Origin: an uncultured Clostridia bacterium
GTDB taxonomy: Bacteria; Bacillota; Clostridia; Oscillospirales; Ruminococcaceae
Assembly: GCA_947630845.1 (NCBI GenBank)
Contig: CANRJB010000021.1
Span: 1 to 33,869, forward strand
Direction: 5' to 3'
DNA: 33,869 bases
Part shown: positions 22,014 to 30,329 of the stretch, piece after piece
Layout of the letters: every line of letters starts with the position of its first letter
Position numbering within the stretch: the first letter of the stretch is position 1
The notes under the pieces: generated by a model
The model's input: only the letters and a program-made list of their open reading frames with translations
The model's database searches: none
Told to the model about the DNA's origin: nothing
Program-made: the position numbers and the translations under genes

Positions 22014-22384
22014 TGCCGAGCTTTAAGAAAGACCGCCTGTCAGAGGATATTCACAGAGAGATGACCGACATTCTCCGGCAGGTCAAAGATCCCCGTGTCA
22101 GCAGCATGCTGTCAGTCGTCCGTGTGGAGCTTGCCGGGGACGGTTCGCACTGTAAGGTCTATGTGTCCAGTCTCAACGGTCTGGATGATGCGAAAGCATC
22201 CGTCAAGGGTCTGCGCAGTGCTTCCGGTTTTATCCGGAGAGAGCTGTTTGCACGGCTGAAAATGCGCAAAAGCCCGGAGCTGCACTTCATTGCAGACGAT
22301 TCCATCGCAAGGGGCGCAGAGGTAACAAAAAAACTCAGCAGCATGACATTTTCAGAGGATACGGAGGAGGAGACAGATGCATAG
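22013..22384 (+). CDS. rbfA: Ribosome-binding factor A
   Basis: A 123-residue KH-fold factor that matures the 30S subunit near the 5' end of 16S rRNA. Family features: the start FKKDRLSEDIHREMTDIL, then VKDPRVSSMLSVVRVELAGDGSHCKVYVS, SASGFIRRELFARLKMRKSPELHFIADDSIARG. The ATG at 22013 overlaps the upstream stop as TGATG. A longer in-frame reading overlapping the preceding gene is rejected because family similarity begins here. Its last eight bases overlap the nrnA start. Typical length. Confidence 0.95.
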   Translation: MPSFKKDRLSEDIHREMTDILRQVKDPRVSSMLSVVRVELAGDGSHCKVYVSSLNGLDDAKASVKGLRSASGFIRRELFARLKMRKSPELHFIADDSIARGAEVTKKLSSMTFSEDTEEETDA

Positions 22385-23333
22385 GATCACAGCGGCAGAA
22401 GCGGCAGCATACCTGCGGGAGTGCGGCGATGCATATATTCTTATCCACCGTGCGCCCGACGGCGACTGCATCGGTGCAGGCTATTCCCTTCAGGCAGTAC
22501 TCCGCCAGCTCGGAAAAAAAGCAAGGGTGCTTTGTGCCGATCCCATCCCGCAGCGGTTTTCCTTCCTGCTGCCGGAAGAGCCGGAGGAGGAATTCACGCC
22601 GGACTGCATCCTGTCTGTCGATGTGGCAGATGAGCTGCTGTTCGGGGAGTTGACAGAGACATATCAGGGCAGGATCGACCTCTGCATTGACCACCATATT
22701 TCCAACCAGCTCTATGCAGAGAGGGTGCTGCTCGAAGAATGTGCTGCGGCGACATGTGAGGTGCTGTATCAGGTGTACTGGGAAATGGGCATCACCTTTA
22801 CAGAACAGATCACAAAATGCCTTTATACCGGCATGGCAACAGATACCGGCTGTTTCCGGTTTGCCAACACCACGCCGGAAACACATAGTTACACGGCAGA
22901 GCTGATGCGGCAGTTTCCGGACATCCGGTATGACCTCATCAACCGTGCCATGTTCACCGTCAAGACCCGTCAGCAGATACAGGCAGAGATCACTATGCTG
23001 CGGAACATTGAATACTATCTGGACGGAAAATGCGTCATGCTCTGGGCAACGCATGATATCTGTTCGGATGCCGGTGTGAACATAGAGGATATGGAAGGGC
23101 TGACCAGTCTTTCTCTCCAGCCGGAGGGCGTAGAGGTCGGCATCACTGTCCGTGAGCGCAAGCCGGGAGAGTTTAAGATCTCCATGCGTTCGGCAAGGGA
23201 TATCAATGTCTCTGCACTCTGTGCCAAACTCGGCGGCGGCGGACATATCCGTGCTGCCGGATGTACGATAAAGGGAACGGTCGCAGAGGTACGGGAAAAG
23301 CTGCTTGCCATCGTGAGCGGAGTGCTGTCATGA
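22377..23333 (+). CDS. nrnA: NrnA-type DHH phosphoesterase (nanoRNase/pAp phosphatase)
   Basis: A 318-residue DHH/DHHA1 enzyme. NrnA homologues degrade 2-5-mer RNAs and dephosphorylate 3'-phosphoadenosine 5'-phosphate using Mn2+. Motif I is APDGDCIGAG with D28 and D30, motif II is SVDVADE, and the DHH motif is at 105-107 (CIDHHISNQ). Motif IV is TGMATDTGCFRFANT, and the DHHA1 substrate-binding GGGGH is at 286-290. Length is standard. It overlaps rbfA by eight bases and truB by the ATGA stop-start. Placement between rbfA and truB is common in Firmicutes and links oligonucleotide recycling with RNA maturation. Confidence 0.93.
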   Translation: MHRITAAEAAAYLRECGDAYILIHRAPDGDCIGAGYSLQAVLRQLGKKARVLCADPIPQRFSFLLPEEPEEEFTPDCILSVDVADELLFGELTETYQGRIDLCIDHHISNQLYAERVLLEECAAATCEVLYQVYWEMGITFTEQITKCLYTGMATDTGCFRFANTTPETHSYTAELMRQFPDIRYDLINRAMFTVKTRQQIQAEITMLRNIEYYLDGKCVMLWATHDICSDAGVNIEDMEGLTSLSLQPEGVEVGITVRERKPGEFKISMRSARDINVSALCAKLGGGGHIRAAGCTIKGTVAEVREKLLAIVSGVLS

Positions 23334-24220
23334 ACGGCATCATTCTGATCGACAAGCCGCAGGGCTTCACTTCGTTCGACATTGTTGCCAAGCTGCGTGG
23401 GATGCTGAAAATGCGCCGTATCGGACATGCCGGGACGCTTGACCCAATGGCGACGGGCGTACTGCCTGTATTTGTCGGCATTGCCACGAAGGCATGCGGC
23501 ATCCTGCCGGATGACAGCAAGGCGTACACTGCCGGCTTTCAGCTCGGATTGACAAGCGATACACAGGACATCACCGGCACGATCCTTGCCACAAAGGAAA
23601 CATCCGGGATCACGGAAACAGAGATCAACAGCGTACTCTCCGGCATGGTCGGGGAGATCGGACAGATACCGCCCATGTATTCCGCTGTCAAGCAGAACGG
23701 AAAGAAACTCTATGAGCTTGCCCGTGAGGGGAAGACCGTGGAGCGCAGGGAGCGGCGTGTGCGCATTGATTCGCTGCGGCTGACGGCATTTGCGGATGGG
23801 TGTGGTACGATCGAGATGCAGTGCGGTTCGGGGACATATGTCCGGACGGTGCTGCACGATATGGGGCAGACACTTGGCTGCGGTGCAGTCATGACTTCGC
23901 TGCGGCGCACCATGTCCAATGGTTTTGGCATTGACAGATGCGTGACACTGGAACAATTACAGGCACTGTGTGAGGACGGTCGTGCGGAGGATGCCCTCAT
24001 CCCCATCGGGGAGGTATTTGCCGGACTGCCGGTACTGCGGCTTGATGAAAAGCAGACAAAGCTCTACCGCAACGGTGTGCGCCTCTTTCTTTCACAGCTC
24101 CGGAAACAGCTCACCGGTGCAAAGCGTTACACAGTCCACGGCACAGATGGATTTCTGGGGACGGCATATCCAGACGGAGAACTATTGCGTGCGGAGCGGA
24201 ATTTTTTCGGGGGTGACTGA
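23330..24220 (+). CDS. truB: tRNA pseudouridine-55 synthase TruB
   Basis: A 296-residue enzyme that converts U55 in the T-loop of tRNAs to pseudouridine. Family start GIILIDKPQGFTSFDIVAKLRGML; catalytic D38 in HAGTLDPMATGVLPV; IGQIPPMYSAVKQNGKKLYELAREG and the GSGTYVRTVLHDMGQTLGCGAVMTSLRRT box are all present. The C-terminal PUA-like part is at about 220-296. The ATG at 23330 overlaps the nrnA stop as ATGA; in-frame codons upstream lie inside nrnA. ribF follows directly after the stop codon. Confidence 0.96.
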   Translation: MNGIILIDKPQGFTSFDIVAKLRGMLKMRRIGHAGTLDPMATGVLPVFVGIATKACGILPDDSKAYTAGFQLGLTSDTQDITGTILATKETSGITETEINSVLSGMVGEIGQIPPMYSAVKQNGKKLYELAREGKTVERRERRVRIDSLRLTAFADGCGTIEMQCGSGTYVRTVLHDMGQTLGCGAVMTSLRRTMSNGFGIDRCVTLEQLQALCEDGRAEDALIPIGEVFAGLPVLRLDEKQTKLYRNGVRLFLSQLRKQLTGAKRYTVHGTDGFLGTAYPDGELLRAERNFFGGD

Positions 24221-25099
24221 ATGCAGAAGCGTGCGATCGCACTCGGACTGTTTGACGGCGTGCATCTCGGTCACAGGGCTGTGCTGCAAGCGGCAGTCGA
24301 TGCTGCTGAGAAAAATGGTCTGCGACCGGCAGTCTATACGTTTGCGGACGAAATGGCAGGCAAGACGGGTGAATTTCTCTACCCGTCCGCACAGCGGTGT
24401 CATGTCTTCTCGGAATGCGGAGTCGGACTGACGATCTGTGTACCGTTCGCACTCGTGCGTGACCTGTCCGGGGAGGCATTTGCAGAGAAGCTTGTCCGGG
24501 AGGAGTTTGCGGCACATGTCTGCTGCGGCAGGAATTTCCGGTTCGGCAAGGATGCGGCATGGGATGCCGACGATCTGCGGACGTTCGGGGAGACTTATGG
24601 TTTTGGCGTGACAGTCGTGCCGGATGTTGTGGCAGACGGCGTGAAAGTTTCTTCAACAGTCATCCGGCAGCTTCTTGCAGAGGGCAGGACAGAACAGGCA
24701 AACCGCCTGCTCGGTGCGCCGTACTGCATCATGCAGACGGTGCGGCATGGGGCAGAACTCGGACGGACGATCGGGTTTCCCACCATCAACCAGCCCTTCC
24801 GGAAGGGACAGCTTGTGCCGAAGTACGGGGTGTATGTGTCGGAGACGGTCACGCCGGACGGCAGACATTACCCGTCCGTCACCAACATCGGCATGAAGCC
24901 GACGGTCGATTACCACGGCAATCCGCTGGCGGAGACATATATTGAGGGATTTTCCGGCAGGCTGTACAACAAGACCGTGTATGTGTTCCTGCACCGGTTC
25001 CTGCGTGAGGAGCAGAAATTTGTCTCTTTGGAGGCATTACAGGCACAGATGCGTGAGGACGTGATACTTTCAAAAGGTTTTCACGATGCTGACACATAA
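24221..25099 (+). CDS. ribF: Bifunctional riboflavin kinase/FAD synthetase
   Basis: A 292-residue enzyme making FMN from riboflavin plus ATP, then FAD from FMN plus ATP. The N-terminal nucleotidyltransferase domain has LFDGVHLGH (HxGH, H15-H18) and the CGRNFRFGKDA segment, and carries the ISSTxIR-like VSSTVIRQLL. The C-terminal flavokinase domain shows GRTIGFPTIN at 181-190, YGVYVS, SVTNIGMKPTV and HRFLREEQKF. The N-terminus is shorter than in many RibF proteins, starting almost at the active-site loop, but the ATG immediately after the truB stop is the only sensible start. It is last in the operon and its usual neighbour in Firmicutes is truB. No clear T-rich terminator follows. Confidence 0.95.
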   Translation: MQKRAIALGLFDGVHLGHRAVLQAAVDAAEKNGLRPAVYTFADEMAGKTGEFLYPSAQRCHVFSECGVGLTICVPFALVRDLSGEAFAEKLVREEFAAHVCCGRNFRFGKDAAWDADDLRTFGETYGFGVTVVPDVVADGVKVSSTVIRQLLAEGRTEQANRLLGAPYCIMQTVRHGAELGRTIGFPTINQPFRKGQLVPKYGVYVSETVTPDGRHYPSVTNIGMKPTVDYHGNPLAETYIEGFSGRLYNKTVYVFLHRFLREEQKFVSLEALQAQMREDVILSKGFHDADT

Positions 25100-25102
25100 T
25101 GG

Positions 25103-25111
25103 TGCTATACT
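25103..25111 (+). promoter_or_regulatory. Extended -10 promoter of the Gld-like ABC operon
   Basis: TGC-TATACT (25103-25111) is an extended -10 element 51 bases before the ATPase gene. The -35 region is poor. A small CCCTC-TAT-GAGGG hairpin (25123-25135) follows. Confidence 0.5.
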
Positions 25112-25161
25112 ATGAACAATTACCCTCTATGAGGGAAAAATAAAGGAGGGAACGGTTTCCC

Positions 25162-26124
25162 ATGATCGAAGTCAGAAACCTGACAAAGCACTACGGTGAC
25201 AAAAAAGCTGTCGACAATATCAGCTTCACTGTGGAGAACGGCGAAATATTAGGATTTCTCGGTCCAAACGGCGCAGGGAAGTCCACGACCATGAATATGC
25301 TCACCGGTTACATCTCATCCACTTCCGGACAGGCACTCATCAACGGCGTGGATGTCCTTGAGGATCCCATCCGGGCAAAATCCTTTATCGGCTATCTGCC
25401 GGAGATCCCACCGCTGTATCTGGATATGACCGTCAAGTCATATCTCAATTTTGTGTTTGACCTCAAACGCTGTAAGCTGCCACGCCGTTCACATATGAAG
25501 GACGTTATGACCCTCTGCAAGATCAAAGAGGTTGAGAACAGACTCATCAAGAACCTCTCAAAAGGTTACAAACAGCGTGTGGGCGTTGCACAGGCTCTCA
25601 TCGGCAATCCGCCCGTTCTCATTCTTGATGAGCCGACCGTCGGACTTGACCCGAAGCAGATCATCGAGATCCGTACCCTCATCAAGCGTCTGGGGAAAAA
25701 TCATACCGTCATTCTCAGCTCCCATATCCTCTCTGAGATACAGGCAGTCTGCGACCGTGTGGTCATCATCAACAAGGGCGTGATCGCTGCCGACGATACC
25801 GCTTCGCACCTCTCCGAACAGGTCACGACCGACCACCGTGTCATTGCCAGAATCGAGGGCGAAAAAGCGGAAATTCTACAGGCACTGCGTGCCATCGAAG
25901 GTACGAAATATGTGCGTGCGGACATGGAGCGTGAGAAGGGCATCTGGGAATTTGAGATCGAGGCAGAACCGGGCAGAGACATCCGCCGGGACATCAATGC
26001 CGTTGCAAGAGAGCATGAGTGGAACATCCTCATGCTGAAAAATATGGAAATGACGCTTGAGGACATCTTCCTCAAGATCACAATGGGCGAACAGCTCGGT
26101 ATCGGAAAGGAGGACACAAAGTAA
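25162..26124 (+). CDS. ABC transporter ATP-binding protein, Gld-like/CcmA type
   Basis: A 320-residue ATPase that powers the permease encoded next. Walker A is GPNGAGKST at 34-42 (K40), the signature region is NLSKGYKQRVGVAQAL, Walker B is PVLILDEPTVGLDPKQ, and the H-switch is ILSSHILSE. A ~90-residue C-terminal extension (VTTDHRVIARIEGEKAEILQALR...) is typical of ABC-2 exporter ATPases of the GldA/NatA group. RBS AAAGGAGGG precedes the ATG; the sequence around it (GGGAA-CGGT-TTCCC) can fold over the ribosome site. Its stop overlaps the permease start by one base (TAATG). Downstream partners place it in a Gld-like system rather than a drug exporter. Substrate unknown. Confidence 0.93.
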   Translation: MIEVRNLTKHYGDKKAVDNISFTVENGEILGFLGPNGAGKSTTMNMLTGYISSTSGQALINGVDVLEDPIRAKSFIGYLPEIPPLYLDMTVKSYLNFVFDLKRCKLPRRSHMKDVMTLCKIKEVENRLIKNLSKGYKQRVGVAQALIGNPPVLILDEPTVGLDPKQIIEIRTLIKRLGKNHTVILSSHILSEIQAVCDRVVIINKGVIAADDTASHLSEQVTTDHRVIARIEGEKAEILQALRAIEGTKYVRADMEREKGIWEFEIEAEPGRDIRRDINAVAREHEWNILMLKNMEMTLEDIFLKITMGEQLGIGKEDTK

Positions 26125-26828
26125 TGGGCGCAATTTATCGCCGTGAAATAGGCGCATTCTTTTCATCGAGCATTGCCTATGTGTTCCTTGCAGTGTTCTA
26201 TGTCATCACAGGTTTTTTCTTTGCGATGGACAATCTTGCGGCAGGGTCAGCGAATCTGTCGAGCGTGTTCTCGACCATGTTCATGATCTGCATCTTCCTT
26301 GTGCCGATTCTGACAATGCGGCTGTTCAGTGAGGAGAAAAAGCAGAAAACCGAACAGGGACTCCTGACAGCACCTGTCTCTTTGACGAGCATCGTGCTGG
26401 GCAAGTATTTTGCTGCCCTGACCATGCTGCTCATCGGGGTGAGTATCGTGTTCATCTATGGTGTCATACTCTCCATCTTCGGTACAGTCGCATGGATGAC
26501 GCTCATCTCCAACTATCTTGCCATCCTTCTGGTGGGCGGTGCATTCATTGCAGTGGGGCTTTTCATCTCGTCCCTGACTGAAAATCAGCTCGGTGCGGCA
26601 GTCGGCGGCATCGTTTGTCTGCTGCTGTTCTTCCTTGTGGACACATTGGCAGCAAGGGTCAGCGTGCCATGGCTGCAAGAGCTGCTTTATTACCTGTCAT
26701 TCTACAGCAGATATTATGAATTTACCTGCGGCATTTTCAACCTCTCAAGCGTACTGTTCTTTATCAGCACGACGGTACTGTTCAACTTCTTTACCGTGAG
26801 AGTGTTCGAGAAACGCCGCTGGAGCTAA
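26124..26828 (+). CDS. ABC-2 type permease, GldF-like
   Basis: A 234-residue integral membrane protein with about six hydrophobic segments: near residues 15-35 (IAYVFLAVFYVITGFFFAM), 47-67, 95-120, 128-150, 155-175 and 210-228. The N-terminal MGAIYRREIGAFFSSSIAYVFLAVF and the EEKKQKTEQGLLTAPVSLTSIVLGKY segment are characteristic of ABC-2 permeases of the GldF/YitT-like group. The start overlaps the ATPase stop, so the two are translationally coupled. It presumably pairs with the preceding ATPase and the GldG-like subunit. No substrate can be read from sequence. Confidence 0.9.
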   Translation: MGAIYRREIGAFFSSSIAYVFLAVFYVITGFFFAMDNLAAGSANLSSVFSTMFMICIFLVPILTMRLFSEEKKQKTEQGLLTAPVSLTSIVLGKYFAALTMLLIGVSIVFIYGVILSIFGTVAWMTLISNYLAILLVGGAFIAVGLFISSLTENQLGAAVGGIVCLLLFFLVDTLAARVSVPWLQELLYYLSFYSRYYEFTCGIFNLSSVLFFISTTVLFNFFTVRVFEKRRWS

Positions 26829-26841
26829 GGAGGTGTGCGCA

Positions 26842-28467
26842 ATGGCAGATGAGAAAATGGAACAGGATACATTCATGCCGGACGGCACATCTTCCGGAAA
26901 GAAAGAGAAAAAACCCAGAAAGCGCATGAGTGCCGCAGCACAGAAGAAACTCCGCTACGGCGGTATCGCAACAGCGATCACAGCCATAGTGACCATTGCG
27001 GTCGTGTTGGTAAATCTGCTGGTGAGCCGGGTCGTGGAGACGTATCCGCTGAAGCTTGACCTGACGAGCAGCGGCATGTTTGAGATCTCGCAGGAATCTG
27101 TTGATTTTTTGAAAACGCTTGACAAGGATGTGAATTTTACCGTCCTCATGGCGGAGAGTAATTTTGAATCCACCACCGTCTCCATGAAGATGGTTTCGGA
27201 AATGCTTGACCGATATGCCCAGAATTCCAGTCATATCCACGTTTCCTATGTAGACCCGACCACCAATCCGGATGTCGTCAATACCTTGCAGGCAAACTAT
27301 ACCGGTACACTCACACAGGGCGATATCGTGGTCGCAGATGCAGAAGATCCGTCGAAAATGCGTGTTGTTTCCATTGACAGCCTGTTCAGCTATGACCAGC
27401 AGAAATATGCGCTGTATTATTACTATGGGCAGGGGACGCTTGAGGACTGCATTACAAGCTTTTCCGGCGAGCAGAATCTTACTGCTGCGCTGATGTATGT
27501 TGCTGATGCGGATCCCGTCAAGGTCGCTGTCATCAGTATGCTGAACAGCAAGCTGATCTACTCCGATGCAAATGGTTATTCCGTTGCCATGCTTGCCGAG
27601 ACGCTCACCAAGAATGGCTATGACGTAACGAGCGTTGACCTCGGCACGGATGCACTCAACCCGGATGACTATGACATGATCGTCCTGCCTGCGCCCATCA
27701 ATGATCTGACACAGACCGATATTGACAAGCTGTCTGCCTTCCTTTACAATGACGGACAGTATGACCGGAATCTGCTCTACTTCGCCGATGCCACGCAGTC
27801 CGATACGCCCAACATTGATGAACTGCTCTCCACATGGGGCATTCAGGTGACAAAGCAGCTTTGCATGGAGGGCAGCGACAGTGCCGCACAGCAGGTCATG
27901 CTCATGGGTACGACAAGTACCGTTCCTGCACCGGCTGCTGTCATTACAGATGAGGACTATTCCGCAGGGATGGCAAACACCTCTCTGCCCATCGCTGCGC
28001 CGTTCTGCCGGACAATTGATCTGCTCTGGGATGAGAAGTCGGGCGGCATCACTTCGTCCGTTCTCCAGACTTCGGACACCGTCTACCTCAATGAGATGAA
28101 TGCCAAAGAGGAGAACAGCGACAAGTCCGCCGCAGGCGCACAGACAGTCATGGCTACCACCACACGTCGGCAGAACATTGACAACATCCCCCATTCAAGT
28201 ACGATCATGGTGTTCGGTTCGATGAAGCTTTCGGACTACTACCTGATGCAGGATGCATCCTATAACAATGCGCCCTTTATGATCAATGCCGTCAATACCG
28301 TGACCGGAAAGGGCAGCGGTCTTGTCATTGCAGAAAAGCAGCTTACCCCTGAGACGCTTACCCTGACGACCAATGATGTCAGAATGGTGAATCTCTTTAT
28401 CTTTGCCATTCCGATGGCAGTTGCTGTGATCGGCGTTGTGGTCATTCTGAGGAGAAGAAACAAATGA
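26842..28467 (+). CDS. GldG-like ABC system extracytoplasmic subunit
   Basis: A 541-residue protein with a cytoplasmic basic N-terminus, one membrane helix at about 40-62 (GGIATAITAIVTIAVVLVNLLV), a large extracytoplasmic region and a C-terminal helix at about 518-536 (LFIFAIPMAVAVIGVVVIL) ending RRRNK. The extracytoplasmic part resembles the ABC-type transport auxiliary domain of GldG/IFT52 type (LDLTSSGMFEISQESVDFLKTLDKDVNF; SHIHVSYVDPTTNPDVV; later DYDMIVLPAPINDLTQTD). In Bacteroidetes GldG belongs to gliding and secretion machinery; in Clostridia homologues exist without known gliding. The ATG at 26842 follows AAGGAGG, while a GTG three codons earlier overlaps that site and is rejected. 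The stop overlaps the next gene as ATGA. Confidence 0.88.
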   Translation: MADEKMEQDTFMPDGTSSGKKEKKPRKRMSAAAQKKLRYGGIATAITAIVTIAVVLVNLLVSRVVETYPLKLDLTSSGMFEISQESVDFLKTLDKDVNFTVLMAESNFESTTVSMKMVSEMLDRYAQNSSHIHVSYVDPTTNPDVVNTLQANYTGTLTQGDIVVADAEDPSKMRVVSIDSLFSYDQQKYALYYYYGQGTLEDCITSFSGEQNLTAALMYVADADPVKVAVISMLNSKLIYSDANGYSVAMLAETLTKNGYDVTSVDLGTDALNPDDYDMIVLPAPINDLTQTDIDKLSAFLYNDGQYDRNLLYFADATQSDTPNIDELLSTWGIQVTKQLCMEGSDSAAQQVMLMGTTSTVPAPAAVITDEDYSAGMANTSLPIAAPFCRTIDLLWDEKSGGITSSVLQTSDTVYLNEMNAKEENSDKSAAGAQTVMATTTRRQNIDNIPHSSTIMVFGSMKLSDYYLMQDASYNNAPFMINAVNTVTGKGSGLVIAEKQLTPETLTLTTNDVRMVNLFIFAIPMAVAVIGVVVILRRRNK

Positions 28468-30020
28468 GTGAAGAAAAAAAGGATGAATACGTTGCCGAAA
28501 ATGCTGACGCTGAGGCGGATACCATATTCGGCAGCACGCCGGACAATGAGCCGGGAAAGCCAAAGTCCGGAAAGTCGTTCAATACGAAGGCACTGATTAT
28601 CGGCATCTGTGCAGTTGTGCTGCTTGGCGGCGGACTGACGGCAGCATCGCTTCTGATGAAACAGCCGGAAGAAGATGTGACAGACAGCTCTTCCGGAGAG
28701 ACGATTCTGCTCTCTCCCGGCAATGCAGAGGATGTCGTCACTGTGGATGTTGCCAATACGGACGATTTTACCGTCATCATCACATCAGAAGCCACGGAAG
28801 ACAAAAGTGCGGTGTACGGCATTGAGGGGCTGGAGGACATGGAGGTGGACACGAATCTTGTTTCCACTCTCGTCAACAACGGCAGCAAGCTTGAAGCGCA
28901 GTCTCTTGTGGAGGAGAAGGCTGCCGACCTCTCAAAGTACGGACTTACCGACCCTGCCGCAGAAGTCACGCTCCACTTTAAGGACGGCAGTGCATTTTCC
29001 TTTTCCGTCGGCGATGTTGCCCCGATGGGTACGGCACAGACATACTGTGCTGTGGACGGGGATGTATATCTTGTGCAAAATTCCCTTGTGGCGAATTATC
29101 AGAAGTCATCTGACAAATTCATCTCCACCACCATCCTGACTGAGCCGGAGCAATCGGAATATCCGATCGTGGAATCTGTCGTCATAGAGCGGCAGGATCT
29201 GGAGTATGAGATAGCGATGGAGTACGATCATGAGGGTGCGGAGGACGACACCGTCGGCGGCACGGCATCCACACATCTGCTGACCTCTCCGGTCAAGGCA
29301 TACCTGAATGTGGAGACATCATCGGATGTGGTAACGGGCATGTTCGGGCTTTCTGCCAAGGAGATCGCTGCCGTGCGTCCGGATGCGGCAGAACTGAAAA
29401 AAGCCGGCATGGACGACCCGTTCTGCAAAGTCACGATGGTCTGTGACGACGGAAACACCTATCACCTGCTGTTCGGCAACACCTATGAGACAGAGGACGG
29501 TACGACCTGTTATTATACACAGTTTGAGGATGTGCCGCTGCTCTATGGGGTAACGGCAGAGAAGGCAGTGTGGACGACAGTCATGCCCGGCGACATCACC
29601 TCTGCCAACATTTTCACCACGAATGTGTGGAATCTTGCGACACTGGACATCACTGCCGGTGACAGGCACCTCTCCTTTGAGGGCGAGGGTACGAGCGGAG
29701 AGGACTATGTGGTGACAAAGGACGGAAAGACGGTCGAAACAGAGCGTTTCCGCCTGCTGTTCCAGTTTATTCTCAGCATCTACGGCGAAGAGCTTTATCT
29801 GGGCGATGCGCCGACCGGTGAGCCGGATGCAGAGATCCATCTGACGACACAGAACGGGAAAGAGGACTACACCGTCAGCTTCTACAAGCAGTCGGACCTG
29901 AAAACCATCGTCATGCGCAATGATGCCTGCTATCAGGTGCGGACATCCTGTCTGGAGGCTTTGATGCATAATATTGACATTTTTGATACGGACGAAGAAT
30001 TACAGATGTCATGGCAATAA
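28464..30020 (+). CDS. DUF4340 domain membrane-anchored protein
   Basis: A 518-residue protein with an acidic cytoplasmic N-terminus (1-40), a single membrane helix at about 43-65 (ALIIGICAVVLLGGGLTAASLLM) and an extracytoplasmic remainder. The DUF4340 pattern is repeated: a strand-rich segment with VDTNLVSTLVNNGSKLEAQSLVEEKAADLSKYGLTDPAAEVTLHFKDG..FSVGDVAP, then AAELKKAGMDDPFCKVTMVCDDGNTYHLLFGN. The second half looks like a degenerate copy of the first. DUF4340 genes commonly accompany GldG-like genes, suggesting a joint extracytoplasmic complex with the ABC exporter. The ATGA overlap with the upstream stop supports coupled translation. Function of the domain is unknown. Confidence 0.88.
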   Translation: MSEEKKDEYVAENADAEADTIFGSTPDNEPGKPKSGKSFNTKALIIGICAVVLLGGGLTAASLLMKQPEEDVTDSSSGETILLSPGNAEDVVTVDVANTDDFTVIITSEATEDKSAVYGIEGLEDMEVDTNLVSTLVNNGSKLEAQSLVEEKAADLSKYGLTDPAAEVTLHFKDGSAFSFSVGDVAPMGTAQTYCAVDGDVYLVQNSLVANYQKSSDKFISTTILTEPEQSEYPIVESVVIERQDLEYEIAMEYDHEGAEDDTVGGTASTHLLTSPVKAYLNVETSSDVVTGMFGLSAKEIAAVRPDAAELKKAGMDDPFCKVTMVCDDGNTYHLLFGNTYETEDGTTCYYTQFEDVPLLYGVTAEKAVWTTVMPGDITSANIFTTNVWNLATLDITAGDRHLSFEGEGTSGEDYVVTKDGKTVETERFRLLFQFILSIYGEELYLGDAPTGEPDAEIHLTTQNGKEDYTVSFYKQSDLKTIVMRNDACYQVRTSCLEALMHNIDIFDTDEELQMSWQ

Positions 30021-30041
30021 TTTGAAGGGAGTGTTTGGTAC

Positions 30042-30314
30042 ATGGAGTTTATGTCTTATAAGGGCTATCCCCTTGTACGAAAGGGGGATGAACTGTATTA
30101 CGGGTATATGAGTGAGCCGTATGTCATCATGCTGCATATCGAACAGGCAAAGGAGATCGAAGGTATCAGCGTGTCACAGAAGGTCACTTTCTACCAGATG
30201 TCTACAGATGAAAAACGCAATCCCATTGAAGCAATTGTAAAGCATGGCGAGCGTAACACCCTTCTTGATGCGCTCAATGTGGGGTACACATGGCTTGAAC
30301 GGGCAATGCAATAA
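30042..30314 (+). CDS. Small conserved-looking protein of unknown function in the Gld-like operon
   Basis: A 90-residue cytoplasmic protein without signal peptide or membrane helix. It reads as a compact alpha/beta domain: SYKGYPLVRKGDELYYGYMSEPYVIMLHIEQ, then KVTFYQMSTDEKRNPIEAIVKHGERNTLLDALNVGYTWLERAM. I associate this type of short protein with clostridial Gld-like operons but know no Pfam domain or function for it. It starts 21 bases after the DUF4340 gene behind GAAGGGAG, and the cyclophilin gene follows after 15 bases, so it is part of the same transcript. A possible role is a cytoplasmic regulator or chaperone of the exporter, which is inference. Confidence 0.8.
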   Translation: MEFMSYKGYPLVRKGDELYYGYMSEPYVIMLHIEQAKEIEGISVSQKVTFYQMSTDEKRNPIEAIVKHGERNTLLDALNVGYTWLERAMQ

Positions 30315-30329
30315 AGGAGGTCGTTTCCA

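Noticed and set aside
26791-28194. 467-codon open frame antisense to the GldG-like gene
   Set aside because: Low-complexity His/Arg/Cys-rich product opposite a recognised gene in a coupled operon.
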